This document shows positions 57,970 to 64,000 of a DNA stretch of 64,000 nt, one piece after another. This stretch comes from Gonapodya sp. JEL0774. Taxonomy: Eukaryota; Monoblepharomycota; Monoblepharidomycetes; Monoblepharidales; Gonapodyaceae. The notes beneath the pieces were generated by a model. It made no database searches, was not told the origin of the DNA, and saw only the letters and a program-made list of their open reading frames with translations. The translations under genes were made by a program, and so were the position numbers. The DNA is taken from assembly GCA_027604505.1 (NCBI GenBank), contig JADIIX010000001.1:496001-560000 (forward strand). Direction: 5' to 3'. Numbering within the stretch: the stretch's first letter is position 1; each line of letters starts with the position of its first letter.

Positions 57970-58603
57970 ATGGCATTTTCGCTCGGCCAACTCATCTATG
58001 CCATCGTGCTTTTCATTAACGGCGTGGCAATTCTCCATGAGGACCGGTTCCTCGCCCGAAGTACGTGTCTTCACTCTCTAGCCACACGCCGCGCCGGGAC
58101 ACAGAAGCAACCTTCCACGCTGTTGTCCGGGCTCTTGCCTCTCGGATTCTTTGGGGCCTTTCTGATTTCCTCGTGTTCTAATCTTTGAAAACCTGTGTTC
58201 TGATGTCCCACATCGTTTCCCCCCAGTCGGCTGGTCTACTCGCAACGCCGACGGGTTCGCTCGTCCGTCGGACACAGGAGACATGAAAACACGGATTGTG
58301 CGCCTAATGGCCTCTCTTCGAATGGTGCTGACCAGTGAGTGAGTGTGTGTGTGTGTTTGTGTGCAAGAGGAGTTGTGGAAGTGGGAGGGCAGGAAATTGG
58401 TCACCGGCAGTGTAGGGCAGAACTCTGGTGATGACATTGAGACGAGTAGCTCAAAAGACCGAGATTGAGGAATCCCCACTGCTGCACACGGTCCACCAAG
58501 GAACTCATCACCACCATCTCCCTGCCCCTTCTCACTCCACTCTCCAGTTCCTCTCATTTTTATCAACAGTGCCATCATAATATATGAGTTGATATTCGGC
58601 TAG
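57970..58603 (+). CDS. YOS1: Yos1/IER3IP1 ER-Golgi transport protein
   Basis: Three exons (57970-58060, 58227-58334, 58548-58603) sum to 255 nt, 84 residues, the usual family length. Sequence blocks: MAFSLGQLIYAIVLFINGVA with the first membrane segment, then ILHEDRFLARIGWST, a short loop (DTGDMKTRIVRLMASLRMVL) and the second membrane segment ending NSAIIIYELIFG. These match yeast Yos1 and human IER3IP1 (HE.RFL, IGW, IPLI..N). Yos1 works with Yip1 and Yif1 in COPII vesicle formation and ER-Golgi transport. Intron 2 begins GTGAGTGAGTG and runs into a GT microsatellite. Confidence 0.95.
58335..58363. repeat. GT-rich microsatellite inside Yos1 intron 2
   Basis: A short imperfect run of GT dinucleotides starts immediately at the splice donor. 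Confidence 0.8.
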
Positions 58604-59490
58604 CGTTCCCGACAATGAAGGTCCCGACACCAACCCAGTTTTTTGGACAGTTGTTGTACAGTGGTGGAACAGAAGGATGGAGTGCCAGGAATCGGGACGA
58701 GTGCGGTGGGAACTGGGTGTGGTTGTGGATGGCGGTGGTGGATTCGTGCCCTTTTGGCAGGACATTGTATTTTGGATATTTGACATTGTGTTTCCGTGCT
58801 TTTATCACCTTGCTTTAATTGTGGCCAAGGCATGTGATTAGTCTGTGTGAGAAGCTCGAGATAGTGGGAAGGCATGGAACGTGGAAGCCGTGGAAGCCGT
58901 GGACGCCGTGGAGCGACGGGATTCGGAGACGTCAATAGGGCAACCAGATCTGAAGAAACCGAACAATATGCCCTAATACTCTCACACTCACGCAACGGAG
59001 GGGCTAGTCATCTGCAAATTGTTTCTTTCGGAGTCTTGCGAGGTAAAGGCTGGAGCAGTTCTCTGGAGGCGAAAATCCTCGGGGTTTGAAATGTTTAACA
59101 GAGTCTGATTCCCCAATATTTCGAGGAATCGACTCCAATCGACGGAGTTGAGTGGGCAATAATACTTGGTCCCACCCACCAGTGTATGCATTCAATGCTG
59201 AATGCCGCTTTCTGTAAGACACCGTTGGCAAAGCGAACACTAGCCGATTGAGCCTCCATGGACTGTCTCTGTCTGCCTAATCGTCCGTCAAAATGCATGC
59301 ATCACTGTGCCTTGCAAATAAGAAATTTATCTTGTCTTGGCGTTCCGTGCACGGGGCTGGTGCTGTGGTGAATTTCAGATGACGATCGATCCTGAACCCC
59401 TGCGAATAAGACCTGAAATGCGATCACAGTTCAGCTTCTGAGAGATAAATCGACCCCTCGCAGCTTCAAAAGAACACACATCCTTTGGAA
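58604..59490. other. Intergenic, no gene seen
   Basis: About 890 bp downstream of Yos1 and upstream of the next + gene. It contains a small minisatellite at 58879-58911 and otherwise no recognised feature. Confidence 0.45.
58879..58911. repeat. Small 9-bp minisatellite
   Basis: About three tandem copies of a GTGGAAGCC-like unit with one substituted copy, in non-coding sequence. Confidence 0.75.
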
Positions 59491-61294
59491 ATGAGACTCC
59501 CTCAACTTCCCCGTACAATGCTGATTGCTCTTCTGGGTCATGGACTGCAGATTGTGAGAACTCACAAAGGCACTTTACTGACGGTGTCATTCCATTGTTT
59601 CTCTCGTTCGGTATTTAATTTATGTAACGCTCTCTCTTGTTCTAGTTCCTTCTCATCATCATCTCTTCCGCAATCGCCGACCAGGCCCGGCTGAAGGAAG
59701 ACCGCTCCACCTGTCTCCTCTGGTCCAAACAGCTCTACACGTCTGATCAAATCACCATGATCAATTCTACATCGATCACACCGACACCTCTTGCGTCTAC
59801 ACCGACGACCGACGGTACTACCAATTCTACCAGCATGGGCAATGGTACACTCGTCGTAGTGACCGTCCCCACCTTGGCCGGTGCGAGGGCCGCGCCGGTG
59901 TCGGTTCGCGGCGCAATTTACTATATACAGGGTCTGGCCTGGTCATGTGATATGGCAGTTTATGGTAGTGCGGCGGGTGAGTCTCACTAGAGAAGGTGCG
60001 AGCCCCGCGAGATATGGTCACTGGTGGCGAGGTGATGGTCGGAGTCTTTGCTCAGCCAAGTAGAAAATTGATTGCTATTTGGTTGCATTGAGGTATTCTA
60101 AACCGGAAGGGGGCAGTGTGCAACCCTCTGTGGGCTTTGTGCATCATTTTGCATTTTGAATGCGCCACCGTCAATTCATTGGCATCGAACCTCGTGGGCC
60201 GATTACCATTGTCATTACATAAGTGAGAGAATGTGTGGACCTTTGTGCGCACGCAAAAATACGGATCCTTCACGTACTCATCACCTTTTTGCTGACTGCT
60301 CTCTCCCTCTCTTTACTCCGCCAAGCCATTGCCATCTCCGCCTCCCTCTTCCTGGCCACATCCTGGCATGCTCTGAGCCAGAAATCTGCACCTCACTGGT
60401 GGCGCATTACGGTCAGTGCCGTACACACACCAATTTCTTTGTCGCCGTCGTCCTCTCTTTGCGTCTGATCATTCGCAAACACTGCTCTCCCCTCTCTCAC
60501 CTCAACAGTCTACCACCCTGTCATTTATTACTTCCATCCTTATTCTTTTTCAAGCCTCACTCATTACAGGCGGTGCGTACACAACGTGTAGGACACTGGG
60601 CTCCACAAGTCTGGACCCGAACGCTGTCAGAGACGAGTGCGGAAAGGTCTACCCGGGCACCCTGTTGACTGTGCTAGTTGGAGCTGGATGTGCGTGGGTT
60701 GGAGGAGTGTTGTGGGTGAGTTGAGTGAAGTTATGATCGGTTTCCGGGTTTGGTTGAAGAGAGTTGTTGCTGCTCTCTTACGGACCAACTACCACCCCGC
60801 TCTATTTCAAATTCCTTTTCCTGCCTTATGTACTCACGCTCTACAAGTCTCTGCACACCTTTATCCAATATCGCCACCTCCGCCAACTCTCTCCTCTCGC
60901 CGACTCGGAAGGTGCTACCACGGTAAACTCCAAAACTGCACTTCCCTCACCCTCGGCACCACCAATCTCCCCCACGGCAAAAAGTTCACAGCCAATGGCG
61001 GAGTTTAACGACACCAACATGAAATCGATGTGGGGGTCCTCGTCGCCCACCTCCGCCAGCCAAGCACACCCTCCTGATCCTTCTCCGGCCTATACCAAAC
61101 CTTCCACCGGTTCCGTCTCCACCACGAGCACCAATCCCTTTTCTAGCATGGTCACGAATCCATTTTCGAACCCATATGACATGGCGACGGTGCAGGTAGC
61201 GGGTGGGAATGGTGGCGTTGCCGATGGTGGAAAGCCGTGGGCGACGGCGGTGAAGGAGGAAAAGGGGAGGACTGCGGGGGGCTACTCTATGTGA
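59491..61294 (+). CDS. Unrecognised multi-pass membrane protein with Ser/Pro-rich cytosolic tail
   Basis: The start MRLPQLPRTMLIALLGHGLQ is a signal-anchor-like segment; an intron joins it to FLLIISSAIADQARLKEDRS. A luminal part with several N-x-S/T sites (NSTS, NGT) follows, then RGAIYYIQGLAWSCD. Further exons give LLTALSLSLLRQAIAISASL, STTLSFITSILILFQASLIT, a loop with paired Cys (TTCRTLG, DECGKVYPG), TLLTVLVGAGCAWVGGVLW, and LLLLSYGPTTTPLYFKFLF. About four or five membrane segments are followed by a disordered tail (~150 residues) ending TAGGYSM. Family not recognised; a tetraspanner or MARVEL-like layout is possible. Exon 2 to 3 join near 60240 is uncertain. Confidence 0.6.
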
Positions 61295-61560
61295 GTAATT
61301 CCGTTGCGCGAGGCACGAATATGTAGAAACGTTCCAGTGCGAAAGAGTGGTTCAGATTCGAATAATCTTACTATATTTTTTGTTCGGAAAAATTACGTAG
61401 CATACATGATTATATAGTTGCATGGATATTGAAACATTTTTTGGTTTGTGGAAGACCTACGACGGAGGTGTTTTGGGGGAATGCTGCCGGTGTGCAATCG
61501 TCCAGCGCCCGTTTTCCGGACCGTTCCAGGCAACGAGACTCTCACGCAACAGGCCCATCC
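61295..61560. other. Convergent 3' intergenic region
   Basis: About 265 bp between two converging genes; no feature seen. Confidence 0.4.
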
Positions 61561-64000
61561 TTATCTTGAATGAGAATACCTTGACGGGTCTCTGTAGTAT
61601 GCTGCCCTCGAATCCTCCCTTCTCCTGTCTCTGTCTCTTTCGAGCTCCAATACATCTCTGTGCCTCTCCCTCTCAACCACTTCCCTCCCCCTCGCTCTTC
61701 CCAATACAACCCTCTCCAGCACATCTCTTTCCAGAACTAAACGCTCCCTCTCCCTAGTGAGCTCAATCTCACGGTGTTTTAGTTCCAGTTCTCGCGCACG
61801 AGCACGGATTGCACGGTCCACCGAGGAATCGCGCTCACGCTTCAGATCATAATATCCGTCACGAGAAATCAGGATACGTTCGCGATCACGCTCCAAGAAT
61901 CGATCGTGGGCGATGGCACGTTCACGGTCACTGTCCAAATAACGATCCCGATCGTCCAGGTCACCGTAAGAAGAGCGCTTGCGATCGTAGTCGTAGTCTC
62001 GGTCAGAGAACCGGTCAAATGAGGCGTAGCCACGATCCCTAAGGCGCTCCTCTTCCAAGCGTTCCAGGTACACTCGATGTCGATCCCGCAAACGATCTCC
62101 GGTAATGCGGTCATAATGGAAATGATCTCGTTCTCGGAGCCTGTCATCGTCCAACCGATCTACAAAAGGTCGATCGCGATCGTGTCTCAGACGTGACGGA
62201 CTCGGATTTCGCGATGTTCTCTCATCACCATAATCCCGCCTTGTCGTTCGCGCAGCATCGTGCGGGACCCGGTCGTCGTATCGTGACAATTCACGCCTGT
62301 AATCGCCATGATTGTGCAGGTCTGGGTCCCGCTTGGTATCTCCAAATGTCTGCAGAGACCGTCTCCCTGGATGCACATCCTCGTTCACAGCCCGTCGGTC
62401 TCTCTCGTGCGTAGCAGGTCCACGCTGCTGCCAATCGTATTCCCGCTCACTAGAGCGTCTCCTTTTTCGATCAACATCTTCATCAGACACAGTCCAGTGC
62501 AGGTCCTTCCTGCTGACATATGGGAGCGCTGCTGACACAGATGGAGAGTCCAACGCGGTGGCTTCTTCCACCACGAACTCCCGAAACTCCGCGGTATTGC
62601 GAGCATAGTATCCGTGAGCAACCGCTGTATCCCTATCTACCGCGTGGTGGAAGACGACCACCACCACAGTGTTGCCAAGCATGTAGGCTGGGTCCCTAGC
62701 ATCCCTTACTCGCAGATAAGCATCCACGAAGTCCCGTGAAGGCACTTGAAGCCCCACAGTGAGGAATCTAGTGACAAGTTCACGAACGGAAGATGGTGAT
62801 GTGGAAAGGGGAAGTCCCGTGTTGTAGATATATGCCGCTCGCCTCCTCTCTACAGCCGCTTCCAAACCATTCGAGCCTCCCACTTTGATCCCAGAAAGTG
62901 GCAAATTGTTCTGATCCTCCGAGTGCGTCTTCAATTGTGCAATACTCCGATCTTGGGAAGCAGGATTGGCTCCATCCCAAGTGAAATCCTCCTGATTTCT
63001 AGACTCTGAGGCTCCACGCATGAAAGTTGGACTCTCGGGTTCCAAAAAATCGCCTTCCCTGACTTCACCCTCCTCTACTCCGTCGTTGTCTGACATCGAG
63101 CTGGTGACTATCCCCGTTGGAGAAAGAATGCTTGATAGAAATTTGTCTGCGTCGTCTGCAGCGAGCTCTTGTGAAACAGGCTCCACGGAGGGTTTTTCTG
63201 TCGCTTGTGGGATGACTTGGGTTACAACATTGCCGACCGCTGGATACTCGGTCGCCACAGGGGGACCAGTGGGCATTATGTACACAAGTTGCGGTGAGCC
63301 GTTGATCGGGAAGAGAACAGGTACTGCTCCAACCAGTGGAGCACCTGGTACCAATGCGCTTGGTGGAACCGGCACAGTCGAGGGAAGTACTGAGGTACTG
63401 AAGGCATTCGGCGGCCGCATTGCGGAGCTTGAAGTGTCGCTGGTGGGTACTACAGGATACATTTGAGGGGCCTCCTGCACTTGTGGCACAGCAGGGTTCA
63501 CTTCCGCAGGCCCATGTGAACTCAAAGATACTGCTGCACGAACGGGTTTCGGGTTCAGTGGGATAGACAAGCTAGCTTCAGATTGTGCTATGTTCACACG
63601 GAGAGATAAAGCAGCTGAAACAGGGGGAGGGACCAAAGTGGCCGCCGGGAGAGAAGAAATCGATGGTGCAAGAGCGGGAAGAGCAATCGAGGGTGCTGGC
63701 TGAGGAGTTGCATTTGGTGGGAAACAGATTGGTTTTGAGGTATTGGGTGTCTCAGAGCGGACTCTCGCAACATAACCCGCAGGGGGCGGCTCAAACGCAA
63801 CGTCAAAGGGATCCGGTCTGTTGAGAATCTCAGAATCGGTCGATGAGTCGCTACTGACAAGTTGCTTCCCGTGGCCGAATGCAGCAGGTTCGCCAGCAAG
63901 TGCAGGTGATTGCTCACGAGGGGTCCATTTCTTCGCACGAGTTTTTAGATTACCCAGTTCGTGACGGTATTGTGTTAGGTGCGACGAAAGTTCTGAAAGA
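61561..64000 (-). CDS. Arg/Asp/Glu-rich low-complexity protein (5' partial, runs off right edge)
   Basis: The frame is open from base 64000 to a stop at 61561, about 812 codons, with no ATG near the edge, so the start lies outside the window. From the N-terminal side: a short helical patch (HLTQYRHELGNLKTRAKKW), Pro/Ala/Ser-rich disorder, an acidic region (DNDGVEEGEVREGDF), an apparently ordered ~100-residue segment (SVRELVTRFLTVGLQV to KDLHWTVSDED), then a long C-terminal tail of alternating Arg with Asp, Glu or Ser (RDR, RERD, DRYLD). RD/RE/RS-rich tails of this type are common in nuclear RNA-processing proteins, which suggests but does not prove a splicing or mRNA role. Ends SRYSHSR. Confidence 0.75.
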   Translation of the reverse strand, partial: LSELSSHLTQYRHELGNLKTRAKKWTPREQSPALAGEPAAFGHGKQLVSSDSSTDSEILNRPDPFDVAFEPPPAGYVARVRSETPNTSKPICFPPNATPQPAPSIALPALAPSISSLPAATLVPPPVSAALSLRVNIAQSEASLSIPLNPKPVRAAVSLSSHGPAEVNPAVPQVQEAPQMYPVVPTSDTSSSAMRPPNAFSTSVLPSTVPVPPSALVPGAPLVGAVPVLFPINGSPQLVYIMPTGPPVATEYPAVGNVVTQVIPQATEKPSVEPVSQELAADDADKFLSSILSPTGIVTSSMSDNDGVEEGEVREGDFLEPESPTFMRGASESRNQEDFTWDGANPASQDRSIAQLKTHSEDQNNLPLSGIKVGGSNGLEAAVERRRAAYIYNTGLPLSTSPSSVRELVTRFLTVGLQVPSRDFVDAYLRVRDARDPAYMLGNTVVVVVFHHAVDRDTAVAHGYYARNTAEFREFVVEEATALDSPSVSAALPYVSRKDLHWTVSDEDVDRKRRRSSEREYDWQQRGPATHERDRRAVNEDVHPGRRSLQTFGDTKRDPDLHNHGDYRRELSRYDDRVPHDAARTTRRDYGDERTSRNPSPSRLRHDRDRPFVDRLDDDRLRERDHFHYDRITGDRLRDRHRVYLERLEEERLRDRGYASFDRFSDRDYDYDRKRSSYGDLDDRDRYLDSDRERAIAHDRFLERDRERILISRDGYYDLKRERDSSVDRAIRARARELELKHREIELTRERERLVLERDVLERVVLGRARGREVVERERHRDVLELERDRDRRREDSRAAYYRDPSRYSHSR

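Noticed and set aside
1-64000. tRNA, rRNA, CRISPR, transposon or virus-derived genes
   Set aside because: No cloverleaf-like T-loop context, repeat-spacer array, terminal repeats, transposase or reverse-transcriptase motif was found by eye.

Overview
This is intron-dense eukaryotic DNA. The gene content is fungal: a tropomyosin, a histidine-brace LPMO of AA11 type, an RGG-rich Argonaute, a Yta7/ATAD2-type ATPase and a spindle-checkpoint gene joining Mad3 and Bub1 features. Introns are mostly 40-200 nt with GTGAGT-like donors, some exons are only 6-19 nt, and intergenic gaps are usually 0.1-1 kb. An early-diverging (chytrid-like) fungus fits best, but that placement is inference. I saw no tRNA, rRNA, transposon or CRISPR array.

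Layout. 1-4349: 3' part of a wax-synthase-like membrane acyltransferase, then a DJ-1/PfpI protein, both on +. 4526-23780, all on -: tropomyosin, Yta7/ATAD2 ATPase, AA11-like LPMO, circularly permuted GTPase GNL1, two unrecognised proteins, Argonaute. 24319-26433: mitochondrial PPR-like protein (+), divergent from Argonaute. 26434-28122: gene-poor, with one tentative membrane-protein gene. 28123-32785, on -: F-box protein, taspase, exosome cap subunit RRP40. 32942-36550, on +: HAD phosphatase and cytochrome P450. 36864-40642, on -: AhpD/carboxymuconolactone-decarboxylase-like protein, NmrA-like reductase, and a homologue of the prokaryotic adenosine-specific kinase family. 41383-43225: disordered protein with a possible PP1-docking motif (+). 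43562-44902: second F-box protein (-). 45309-50373: MadBub/BUB1 checkpoint kinase (+). 50869-52564: class II aldolase/adducin protein (+). 53733-54845: two-finger CCCH protein (+). 55647-57420: R-SNARE (-). 57970-58603: Yos1/IER3IP1 (+). 59491-61294: multi-pass membrane protein (+). 61561-64000: Arg/Asp/Glu-rich protein cut by the right edge (-).

Most genes are unrelated housekeeping functions: RNA silencing, exosome, chromatin, checkpoint, secretory traffic and actin. R-SNARE and Yos1 are divergent neighbours that both act in vesicle traffic. P450, AhpD-like and NmrA-like genes (34-39.5 kb) form the only stretch resembling a small oxidoreductase cluster. Several spliced models were checked by hand: DJ-1 (10 exons, 606 nt), AhpD-like (4 exons, 555 nt), R-SNARE (5 exons, 297 nt) and Yos1 (3 exons, 255 nt) all sum to whole codons and match family patterns.

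No wholly new system is evident. The strongest leads are the single MadBub gene with two KEN boxes plus an intact kinase, the spliced adenosine-specific-kinase homologue, and consecutive 9- and 6-nt microexons in the DJ-1 gene.
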